From positions 1-7,281 of the forward strand of contig JAJNQF010000044.1 in the NCBI GenBank assembly GCA_021154945.1: 7,281 nt of DNA, read 5' to 3'. The first letter of the stretch is position 1. The number at the start of each line of letters is the position of its first letter. The notes under the pieces were generated by a model that did no database searches, was not told where the DNA came from, and was given only the letters and a program-made list of their open reading frames with translations. The position numbers were made by a program, and so were the translations under genes. Origin of the DNA: Sphingomonas sp. (lineage in GTDB: Bacteria; Pseudomonadota; Alphaproteobacteria; Sphingomonadales; Sphingomonadaceae). This document shows, in pieces, positions 1 to 5,331 of this stretch.

Positions 1-37
1 GGGGACCCAGTCTGGGCTCCCGCCTTCGCGGGAGGGC
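1..37. repeat. GC-rich palindrome, REP-like intergenic element
   Basis: Seen: a perfect 7-bp stem CTCCCGC/GCGGGAG (17-23 with 28-34) around the loop CTTC, preceded by a small CCCA/TGGG hairpin (6-9 with 13-16). The element touches the window edge, so it may extend further. From memory, closely similar CCCGC-GAAG-GCGGG palindromes recur between genes in sphingomonads; a genome copy count would settle this. It differs in sequence from the two larger repeats in this window. It could also act as a terminator for an upstream gene, but no T-run follows on the + strand. Confidence 0.55.
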
Positions 38-130
38 AGGGAGCTGGCGAGATAGTGTTCGTAAGTGTTTCGGCCGGCCCGTAATTTCTACCCGGCCATC
101 GTAAGCCCGAAAATCCCCTCGCAATCGCCG

Positions 131-159
131 TTGAAATTTAATAACAAGCTTCGGTAAGA
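131..159 (+). promoter_or_regulatory. possible bkd operon promoter region
   Basis: Seen: TTGAAA at 131-136 resembles a -35 box. The following AT-rich stretch contrasts with the GC-rich surroundings, and GTAAGA at 154-159 lies 17 bases downstream but is a poor -10 match. Inference: transcription of the bkd operon may start in roughly 140-180, leaving a short leader. Alphaproteobacterial promoters are often weakly conserved, so this is only a candidate. No regulator gene or clear operator was seen next to it. Confidence 0.2.
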
Positions 160-185
160 GTGTTCCGCGGTCACAGCGGCCTCAT

Positions 186-190
186 GGAGA
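186..190 (+). promoter_or_regulatory. ribosome binding site of bkdA1
   Basis: GGAGA lies 10 bases before the ATG at 201 and a second weak match (TGGA, 191-194) lies closer. It supports the ATG at 201 as the start; there is no better-placed start in that frame nearby. Confidence 0.5.
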
Positions 191-200
191 TGGAATCACG

Positions 201-1508
201 ATGGCAAGCGAGCATCCGCGCGCCAATTTGCAGCCCGGCCGGAATCTTCCGAGACTGGCGTTGCATATCCCCGAGCCGAAGTTCCGCCCCGGCGACGCGG
301 TGGACTTCGCCGAAGTCGACGTGCCGACTGCCGGTGAGGCGCGCCGCCCCGACACCGCGGACAAGGCGTCCGACTTCACCGATCTCGCCTACACCTTGGT
401 CCGCGTGCTCGACGAAGACGGCAACGCGGTCGGCCCCTGGGATCCCAAACTCTCCCCCGACGTGATGCGCCGCATGTTGCGCAGCATGGCGCTGCTCCGT
501 GCGTTCGACGAACGCATGTTTCGCGCACAGCGCCAGGGCAAGACCAGCTTCTACATGAAGGCGCTCGGCGAGGAGGCGGTCGCCGTCGCCGCGGCCTATG
601 CGCTCGATTACGAAGACATGTGCTTCCCCTCGTACCGCCAGCAGGGTCTGCTAATCGCACGGGGCTGGAGCCTCGTCGACATGATGAACCAGATCTATTC
701 GAACACGGCCGATAGGCTCGGCGGCAAGCAGCTGCCGATCATGTATTCGGTCAAGGAAGCCGGCTTCTTCTCGATCTCCGGCAACCTCACCACGCAATAT
801 CCGCAGGCGGTCGGCTGGGCGATGGCGTCGGCGGCCAAGGGCGACACGCGGATCGCCGCGACCTGGTGCGGCGAGGGCTCGACCGCGGAGGGCGACTTCC
901 ACTCGGCGTGCACGTTCGCCGCGGTCTACCGCGCGCCGGTGATCTTCAACGTCGTCAACAACCAGTGGGCGATCTCCAGCTTCTCCGGGTTCGCGGGCGC
1001 GGAGGCGACGACGTTCGCGGCGCGCGCGGTCGGCTACGGCATCGCCGGGCTCCGCGTCGACGGCAACGACGCACTGGCGGTGTACGCCGCGACCGAATGG
1101 GCCGCCGAGCGTGCGCGCACCAACCAGGGCCCGACGCTGATCGAGCACTTCACCTACCGCGCGGAAGGCCATTCGACCTCCGACGATCCCGGCCAGTATC
1201 GCAGCGAAGGCGAACCCAACGCGTGGCCGCTTGGCGACCCGATCAAGCGCCTGAAGGACCACCTTATCGCGATCGGCGAATGGGACGACGAGCGCCACGC
1301 CGCGCAGGACAAGGAACTCGCCGAGCAGGTCAAGGCCGCGCAGAAGGAAGCCGAGAAGAACGGCATCCTCGGGCACGGCCTGCATCAGCCGCTCGAATCG
1401 CTGTTTGACGGCGTGTTCGAGGAACTGCCGTGGCATCTGAAGGAGCAGCGTCAGCAGATGCTCGACGAGGAAACGGCCAGCGGCCGTCCATGGGATCGCA
1501 AGGCATGA
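201..1508 (+). CDS. bkdA1: branched-chain 2-oxoacid dehydrogenase E1 component, alpha subunit
   Basis: This 435-residue protein is the alpha half of the thiamine-diphosphate-dependent E1 enzyme. E1 decarboxylates the 2-oxoacids of valine, leucine and isoleucine and passes the acyl group to the lipoyl arm of E2 in the cytoplasm. Seen: an 80-residue N-terminal region that begins with an IPEPKFRPGD segment, then the dehydrogenase E1 fold. The FPSYRQQGLLIARG segment is typical of branched-chain rather than pyruvate E1 alpha. The cofactor motif is GEG (224-226) with NNQW (253-256), a GEG variant of the usual GDG-X(n)-NN signature. The conserved loop GHSTSDDPGQYR (His324, Ser325, Asp328-329) is intact. 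Family knowledge: this loop orders the active site. The stop codon overlaps the start of the beta subunit gene in ATGA, indicating translational coupling. Length is normal for the family (about 400-440). Confidence 0.95.
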   Translation: MASEHPRANLQPGRNLPRLALHIPEPKFRPGDAVDFAEVDVPTAGEARRPDTADKASDFTDLAYTLVRVLDEDGNAVGPWDPKLSPDVMRRMLRSMALLRAFDERMFRAQRQGKTSFYMKALGEEAVAVAAAYALDYEDMCFPSYRQQGLLIARGWSLVDMMNQIYSNTADRLGGKQLPIMYSVKEAGFFSISGNLTTQYPQAVGWAMASAAKGDTRIAATWCGEGSTAEGDFHSACTFAAVYRAPVIFNVVNNQWAISSFSGFAGAEATTFAARAVGYGIAGLRVDGNDALAVYAATEWAAERARTNQGPTLIEHFTYRAEGHSTSDDPGQYRSEGEPNAWPLGDPIKRLKDHLIAIGEWDDERHAAQDKELAEQVKAAQKEAEKNGILGHGLHQPLESLFDGVFEELPWHLKEQRQQMLDEETASGRPWDRKA

Positions 1509-2572
1509 GCGACATGATCGAAGCCGCCGTGTCTGAAACAACGGACGCCGAGCCCACCACCCGCATGAACATGATCCAGGCGATCAACTCCGCCATGGAC
1601 ATCATGATGGAGCGCGATCCCGACGTGATCGTCATGGGCGAGGACGTCGGCTATTTTGGCGGCGTCTTCCGCGCGACCGCCGGGCTGCAAGCCAAGCACG
1701 GCAAGACGCGCGTGTTCGACACCCCGATCACCGAATGCGGCATCATCGGCGTCGCGGTCGGCATGGGCGCGTACGGCCTGCGTCCCGTCCCCGAGATCCA
1801 GTTCGCGGACTACATCTATCCCGCGCTCGACCAGCTCGTCTCCGAAGCCGCACGCCTGCGCTATCGCTCGGCCGGCGAGTTCACCTCGCCGATCACGGTG
1901 CGCTCGCCGTTCGGCGGTGGCATCTTCGGCGGCCAGACGCACAGCCAGTCGCCGGAGGGGCTCTTCACCCACATGTCGGGGATCAAGACGGTCATCCCGT
2001 CGACGCCCTATGACGCGAAGGGCCTGCTGATCGCCGCGATCGAGGACAACGACCCGACGCTCTTCTTCGAACCCAAGCGCATCTACAACGGCCCGTTCGA
2101 CGGCTATTGGGATCGCCCCTCGCAGAACTGGTCGAAGCACCCCGCCGGCGAAGTCCCGACCGGCTATTACAAGATCGAGCTCGGCAAGGCGAAGATCGTC
2201 CGCGCGGGCGAGGCGCTCACCATCCTCGCCTACGGCACGATGGTTCACGTCTGCACCGCGGTCGTCGCCGAAGCCGGGATCGACGCCGAGATCGTCGACC
2301 TGCGCACGCTCGTCCCGCTCGACATCGAGACGATCGAGGCGTCGGTGAAGAAGACCGGGCGCTGCATGATCGTCCACGAGGCGACTCGCACCAGCGGCTT
2401 CGGTGCGGAACTGTCGGCGATCGTCCAGGAACGCTGTTTCTACCATCTCGAGGCGCCGATCGAGCGCGTGACCGGGTTCGACACGCCGTACCCGCACAGC
2501 CTCGAATGGGCGTATTTCCCAGGGCCCGTCCGCATCGGCGAAGCCCTGAAAAAGATCATGAAGGACGCATAA
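1505..2572 (+). CDS. bkdA2: branched-chain 2-oxoacid dehydrogenase E1 component, beta subunit
   Basis: Beta half of E1, which forms an alpha2-beta2 tetramer with the preceding gene product and completes the thiamine-diphosphate site. Seen (355 residues from this start): the pyrimidine-binding transketolase-type domain with MGEDVGYFGG (44-53), Glu77 in TPITECGIIG in the position of the cofactor-contacting glutamate, the QFADYIYPA and SPFGGGIFGG segments, His146 in QTHSQSPE, and a C-terminal transketolase-type domain with VDLRTLVPLD and VHEATRTSGFGAE. The start at 1505 is chosen for the ATGA overlap with bkdA1; an AAGG at 1500-1503 is too close to serve it well and would suit the ATG at 1514 better. 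Homologues commonly begin at MNMIQAINSAMD, here Met21 (1565), so the first 20 residues are uncertain. The reading frame is open further upstream to 1430, but that part overlaps bkdA1 and is not protein-like. Confidence 0.94.
   Translation: MSDMIEAAVSETTDAEPTTRMNMIQAINSAMDIMMERDPDVIVMGEDVGYFGGVFRATAGLQAKHGKTRVFDTPITECGIIGVAVGMGAYGLRPVPEIQFADYIYPALDQLVSEAARLRYRSAGEFTSPITVRSPFGGGIFGGQTHSQSPEGLFTHMSGIKTVIPSTPYDAKGLLIAAIEDNDPTLFFEPKRIYNGPFDGYWDRPSQNWSKHPAGEVPTGYYKIELGKAKIVRAGEALTILAYGTMVHVCTAVVAEAGIDAEIVDLRTLVPLDIETIEASVKKTGRCMIVHEATRTSGFGAELSAIVQERCFYHLEAPIERVTGFDTPYPHSLEWAYFPGPVRIGEALKKIMKDA
2561..2565 (+). promoter_or_regulatory. ribosome binding site of bkdB
   Basis: AAGGA lies 6 bases before the ATG at 2572, inside the last codons of bkdA2. 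It fixes the bkdB start at the TAATG junction although the frame stays open far upstream. Confidence 0.7.
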
Positions 2573-3936
2573 TGGCCCGCTTCACCTTCAAGCTGCCGGA
2601 CATCGGCGAAGGCATCTCCGAAGCCGAGATCGTCGCGTGGCACGTCGCCATCGGCGACCGCGTCGAAGAGGATTCGCCGATCGCCGACATGATGACCGAC
2701 AAGGCCACCGTCGAGATGGAATCGCCGGTGACCGGCGTTGTGGTCGAACTCGCGGGCGAGGTCGGCGACCAGGTGTCGATCGGCGCCGCGCTCGTGGTCA
2801 TCGAGACGGACGCGGTGGATGCTACGGACGAAGTCGTCGCAGCGCCGCTCACGTCGGCCCAGGCCGAAACCGCCGAGCAATATGAAGCCGAAAACCCGGG
2901 TGTCGAAGAGGTGGTGGCAGCAACTCCCTCTCCCCTCCGGGGAAAGGGTCGGGGTGAGGGGCAGCCCCAGGCGGAAACGCCGGCAACTGCCCCAGCCCCT
3001 CACCCCAGCCCTCTCCCCGCAGGGGAGAGGGAGCAGAAGGCGCAAGCCGTTCCTGCGGCTGAGACCGAGCAGAAGCCGCACGCCCTCGCATCCCCCGCAG
3101 TCCGCGCCCGCGCCCGCGACCTCGGCATCGACCTCGCCTCGGTAAAGACCGACTCCGACCGAGTCCGACACGCAGACCTCGACGCCTACCTCCGCTATGG
3201 CTCGGGCGAAGGCTACCACCCCCCCCACGCGTCGCGCGCCCGCGAAGACCAGCCTATCAAGGTCATCGGCATGCGCCGCCGCATCGCCGAAAACATGGCC
3301 GCGTCGAAGCGCGCGATCCCGCACTTCACCTATGTCGACGAGATCGATGTCACCGCCCTCGAGGCGATGCGCGCCGACCTCAACGCCAACCGCGGCGGCC
3401 GCCCCAAGCTCACCATGCTCCCGCTGATGATCGTCGCGATCTGCAAGACGATCCCCGACTTCCCGATGCTCAACGCGCGCTACGACGACGAGGCGGGCGT
3501 GGTCACGCGGCACGGCGCCATCCACCTCGGCATGGCCGCGCAGACCGACGCGGGGCTCACCGTCCCCGTGATCCGCGACGCCCAGGACCGCAACGTCTGG
3601 CAGCTCGCAACCGAGATCACGCGCCTCGCCGAAGCCGCCCGCGCCGGCAAGCTAGCCCCCAGCGAAATGGGCGGCGGCACGATCACGGTAACCTCGCTAG
3701 GCCCCCTCGGCGGCATCGCGACCACCCCGGTCATAAACCGCCCCGAAGTCGCGATCATCGGCCCCAACAAGATCGTCGAACGCCCCGTCTTCAAGGGCGA
3801 CGAAGTCGTTCGCGCGAAACTGATGAACCTGTCGATCAGCTGCGACCACCGCGTCGTCGACGGCTGGGACGCGGCCAGCTTCGTCCAGGGCCTGAAAAAG
3901 TACCTGGAAACCCCCGTCCTGCTCTTCGCGGACTAA
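2572..3936 (+). CDS. bkdB: branched-chain 2-oxoacid dehydrogenase complex E2, lipoamide acyltransferase
   Basis: E2 forms the core of the complex: its swinging lipoyl arm takes the acyl group from E1 and transfers it to CoA. Seen (454 residues): an N-terminal lipoyl domain (about 3-79) with the lipoylation lysine Lys44 in MTDKATVE; a long linker (80-170); a peripheral subunit-binding domain (about 172-207, SPAVRARARDLGID); and the catalytic core (about 228-454) with the MRRRIAENMAASK helix and the active-site motif DHRVVDG (His426, Asp430). All key residues are present. Odd points: residues 118-154 of the linker are encoded by a large inverted repeat. Without them the length would be about 417, near the family norm. 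The subunit-binding domain lacks the usual glycine-rich GTGxxGR loop, reading KTDSDRVRHADL. A run of eight C at 3219-3226 lies just before the core. The start is set by the TAATG overlap with bkdA2. No E3 gene follows. Confidence 0.96.
   Translation: MARFTFKLPDIGEGISEAEIVAWHVAIGDRVEEDSPIADMMTDKATVEMESPVTGVVVELAGEVGDQVSIGAALVVIETDAVDATDEVVAAPLTSAQAETAEQYEAENPGVEEVVAATPSPLRGKGRGEGQPQAETPATAPAPHPSPLPAGEREQKAQAVPAAETEQKPHALASPAVRARARDLGIDLASVKTDSDRVRHADLDAYLRYGSGEGYHPPHASRAREDQPIKVIGMRRRIAENMAASKRAIPHFTYVDEIDVTALEAMRADLNANRGGRPKLTMLPLMIVAICKTIPDFPMLNARYDDEAGVVTRHGAIHLGMAAQTDAGLTVPVIRDAQDRNVWQLATEITRLAEAARAGKLAPSEMGGGTITVTSLGPLGGIATTPVINRPEVAIIGPNKIVERPVFKGDEVVRAKLMNLSISCDHRVVDGWDAASFVQGLKKYLETPVLLFAD
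2939..2961 (+). other. G-quadruplex-compatible motif, sense strand of bkdB
   Basis: Four G-tracts (GGGG, GGG, GGGG, GGGG) are separated by AAA, TC and TGA, which meets the usual G3+ N1-7 pattern. It lies on the coding strand, so the bkdB mRNA carries it. Its first two tracts also pair in the unit's hairpin, so the two folds exclude each other. Whether it folds in the cell is unknown. Confidence 0.5.
2996..3018 (-). other. G-quadruplex-compatible motif, template strand of bkdB
   Basis: On the - strand four G-tracts (GGGG, GGG, GGGG, GGGG) are separated by AGA, CT and TGA. It mirrors the motif at 2939-2961 and exists only in the DNA template strand, where it could affect polymerase passage. 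Folding is an inference from pattern only. Confidence 0.45.
3031..3084 (+). repeat. short imperfect direct repeat in the bkdB linker
   Basis: GAGCAGAAGGCGCAAGCC (3031-3048) and GAGCAGAAGCCGCACGCC (3067-3084) match at 16 of 18 bases, 36 bases apart and in the same frame (EQKAQA and EQKPHA). The left copy begins in the last three bases of the palindromic pair. It may reflect linker expansion by slippage or a rearrangement linked to the palindrome insertion; chance similarity in a repetitive linker is possible. Confidence 0.45.
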
Positions 3937-3954
3937 GCCCCAAACGCTCCTTCC

Positions 3955-3975
3955 CCCCTCCCTGAAAGGGAGGGG
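3955..3975 (+). terminator. candidate 3'-end hairpin of the bkd operon
   Basis: A 9-bp GC-rich stem with a GAA loop lies 18 bases past the bkdB stop. No T-run follows (CCGGGGG comes next), so it is not a standard intrinsic terminator. It could protect the mRNA 3' end or block read-through into the facing gene, together with the full inverted repeat. Confidence 0.35.
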
Positions 3976-3986
3976 CCGGGGGTGGG
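3968..3986 (+). other. G-quadruplex-compatible motif after bkdB
   Basis: GGG, GGGG, GGGGG and GGG are separated by A, CC and T. Loops of 1, 2 and 1 bases make this the strongest such pattern in the window. It lies in the 3' untranslated part of the bkd transcript and overlaps the right arm of the hairpin at 3955-3975. Confidence 0.5.
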
Positions 3987-4029
3987 TCCGCCGGCCTTGG
4001 TCGCGACGGCTCGACGATACGGAAGCCGA

Positions 4030-4047
4030 CCCACCCCAACCCCTCCC
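4030..4047 (-). other. G-quadruplex-compatible motif after the thiolase gene
   Basis: Read on the - strand: GGG, GGGG, GGGG and GGG separated by A, TT and T. It is the mirror of the motif at 3968-3986, so both convergent transcripts would end in the same G-rich structure. Confidence 0.5.
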
Positions 4048-4060
4048 TTCCAGGGAGGGG
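4040..4060 (-). terminator. candidate 3'-end hairpin of the thiolase transcript
   Basis: A perfect 9-bp stem with a 3-base loop begins 9 bases past the thiolase stop on the - strand. As on the other side, a G-rich tail rather than a T-run follows, so termination is only inferred. Confidence 0.33.
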
Positions 4061-4069
4061 CAAGGAAGA

Positions 4070-5266
4070 TCAAACGATCTCGAACAGCCCCGCCGCACCC
4101 ATCCCGCCAGCGGTGCACATCGACACCACGACATACCGAACGCCGCGCTTGCGCCCCTCGATCAGCGCATGCCCGACCAGCCGCGACCCCGTCATCCCGA
4201 ACGGGTGGCCGACCGCGATCGCGCCGCCATTGACGTTATACTTCTCCGGATCGATCCCCAGAAAATCACGGCAATACAGGCACTGTGACGCGAACGCCTC
4301 GTTCAGCTCCCAAAGCCCGATATCGCCCACCGACAACCCAGCGCGCTCAAGCAGCTTCGGGATCGCGAACACCGGCCCGATCCCCATCTCCGCCGGGCTG
4401 CACCCCGCCGCCTGGAACCCGCGATAGATGCCGAGGATGTCCTTCCCCTCGGCCTCCGCGGTCCGGCGGTCCATCAGCAACTGAGCCGAAGCACCGTCCG
4501 ACAACTGGCTGGCATTGCCGGCGGTCACGCTCGATCCCGGTCCGGAGAACTCACCGCCCGGCCATACCGTCTTCAACCCGCCCAGACCCTCCAGCGTGGT
4601 GCCCGCGCGAATGCCCTCATCCTGCGACAAGGTGACGCTCTCGATCCCGGCATGCGCGCCCTGCTTGTCGAACAGCGCCTTCTCGACCGTGATCGGCACG
4701 ATCTCCTCGGCAAACGCTCCGCTTGCGAGCCCAGCGGCAGCACGCTGCTGGCTCATAGCGGCATATTCGTCCTGCGCCTCGCGGCTGATCCCGTATTTCT
4801 CCGCGACAATCTCCGCGGTCTCGATCATCGGGATATAGGCCGCTGGTTCCTTCGCGATCACGCTCGCATTGACGAACCGCGGCGCGTCCTTGGTCACGGT
4901 GAAGCTGATAGACTCCATCCCGCCCGCCAGCGCGACATCCGCCTCGTCGCAGATGATCGTCCGCGCCGCGAGCGCCACCGCGGTCAGCCCCGATCCGCAT
5001 TTCCGGTCGAGCGTGAACGCCGGCACCGACTCCGGCAGCCCACCCGCGAAGATCGCCATCCGCCCGGCGTTGCCGCCCTGCGTACCCCATTGATTGCCGA
5101 CGCCCCAGAACACCTCGTCGATCCGCGCCGGATCGATCCCTGCACGCTCGACCACCGCGTTCATCACGTGCCCCGCCAGCACCGGCGCTTCGGTGGCATT
5201 GAAAGCGCCGCGATACGCTTTGCCGATAGCGGTACGGGCAGTCGAGACAATGGCGGCTTCACGCAT
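4070..5266 (-). CDS. thiolase family protein, acetyl-CoA C-acyltransferase type
   Basis: Thiolases cleave 3-oxoacyl-CoA with CoA to acetyl-CoA and a shortened acyl-CoA (or the reverse) in the cytoplasm. Seen (398 residues, the usual family length): nucleophile Cys90 in DRKCGSGLTA; AGGMES; NEAFA (322-326); GGAIAVGHPFGMTGSR with His354; and the second catalytic cysteine Cys384 in MCTAGGMGAAGLFE. That last motif deviates slightly from the common CxGGGxG. All catalytic residues are present, so it should be active. The start at 5266 is chosen because AAAGG precedes it at 7 bases and the N-terminus REAAIVSTARTAIGK matches family starts; the frame is open upstream to 5353 but overlaps the end of the next gene. 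It lies 65 bases downstream of the glucoamylase-like gene on the same strand. Substrate (fatty acid, branched-chain or aromatic degradation) cannot be told from the sequence; facing the bkd operon is suggestive only. Confidence 0.93.
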   Translation of the reverse strand: MREAAIVSTARTAIGKAYRGAFNATEAPVLAGHVMNAVVERAGIDPARIDEVFWGVGNQWGTQGGNAGRMAIFAGGLPESVPAFTLDRKCGSGLTAVALAARTIICDEADVALAGGMESISFTVTKDAPRFVNASVIAKEPAAYIPMIETAEIVAEKYGISREAQDEYAAMSQQRAAAGLASGAFAEEIVPITVEKALFDKQGAHAGIESVTLSQDEGIRAGTTLEGLGGLKTVWPGGEFSGPGSSVTAGNASQLSDGASAQLLMDRRTAEAEGKDILGIYRGFQAAGCSPAEMGIGPVFAIPKLLERAGLSVGDIGLWELNEAFASQCLYCRDFLGIDPEKYNVNGGAIAVGHPFGMTGSRLVGHALIEGRKRGVRYVVVSMCTAGGMGAAGLFEIV

Positions 5267-5273
5267 GCTGGAA

Positions 5274-5279
5274 CCTTTC
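5274..5279 (-). promoter_or_regulatory. ribosome binding site of the thiolase gene
   Basis: GAAAGG on the - strand, 7 bases before the ATG at 5266. It decides this start over the longer open frame that would begin inside the neighbouring gene. The 65-base spacer (5267-5331) shows no clear promoter or terminator. Confidence 0.6.
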
Positions 5280-5331
5280 GAGGATCGGGTATGTCGATGC
5301 TCTAGGCGTTCCGGCGTTGCGGGGAAAGCCC

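Larger units (their letters stand above)
2924..3033. repeat. inverted pair of palindromic units inside the bkdB linker
   Basis: Two facing 39-base units (2924-2962 and 2995-3033) are 35/39 identical when one is reverse-complemented, separated by 32 bases. Each unit holds its own hairpin: CCCTCTCCCC/GGGGAGAGGG with loop GCA in the right unit (3009-3031, perfect 10 bp), and the same with one mismatch in the left unit. Each unit then has a GGGGTGAGGGGC tail pointing inward. The architecture matches REP doublets (facing palindromes). The whole pair is read in frame in bkdB as residues 118-154, a proline/alanine/glycine-rich linker. From memory, peptides such as PSPLRGKGRGEG and PLPAGERE are recurrent translations of this widespread repeat. 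No convincing target-site duplication was seen. Confidence 0.88.
3955..4060. repeat. inverted pair of palindromic units between convergent genes
   Basis: The left core (3955-3988) and the reverse complement of the right core (4028-4060) agree at 30 of 33 aligned bases with one extra G. Each contains a perfect 9-bp hairpin CCCCTCCCT/AGGGAGGGG with a 3-base loop (GAA left, TCC right), followed by an inward G-rich tail ending in GGGTGGGTC or GGGGTGGGTC. The layout is the same as in the pair inside bkdB but the stem sequence differs, suggesting two related subfamilies. It fills most of the 133-base gap between the stops of bkdB and the thiolase gene. From memory, such palindromes are common between sphingomonad genes. 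Confidence 0.85.

Noticed and set aside
651..2497. Open frames on the - strand opposite bkdA1 and bkdA2
   Set aside because: Shadows of high-GC codon use; no start signals or recognisable domains, while the + strand proteins are full length with all motifs.
2440..3525. Long open frame (361 codons) on the - strand opposite bkdB
   Set aside because: Antisense of a clear E2 protein; its translation shows only repeat-derived peptides from the palindrome and Arg/Val/Asp-rich sequence.
3955..3990. Standard intrinsic terminator after bkdB
   Set aside because: The stem is strong but is followed by a G-rich tail rather than a T-run, so it is kept only as a low-confidence candidate.
2924..4060. Repeated palindromes considered as a CRISPR array or insertion sequence
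   Set aside because: Only two facing pairs, no regular spacers, no cas or transposase gene and no clear target-site duplication.
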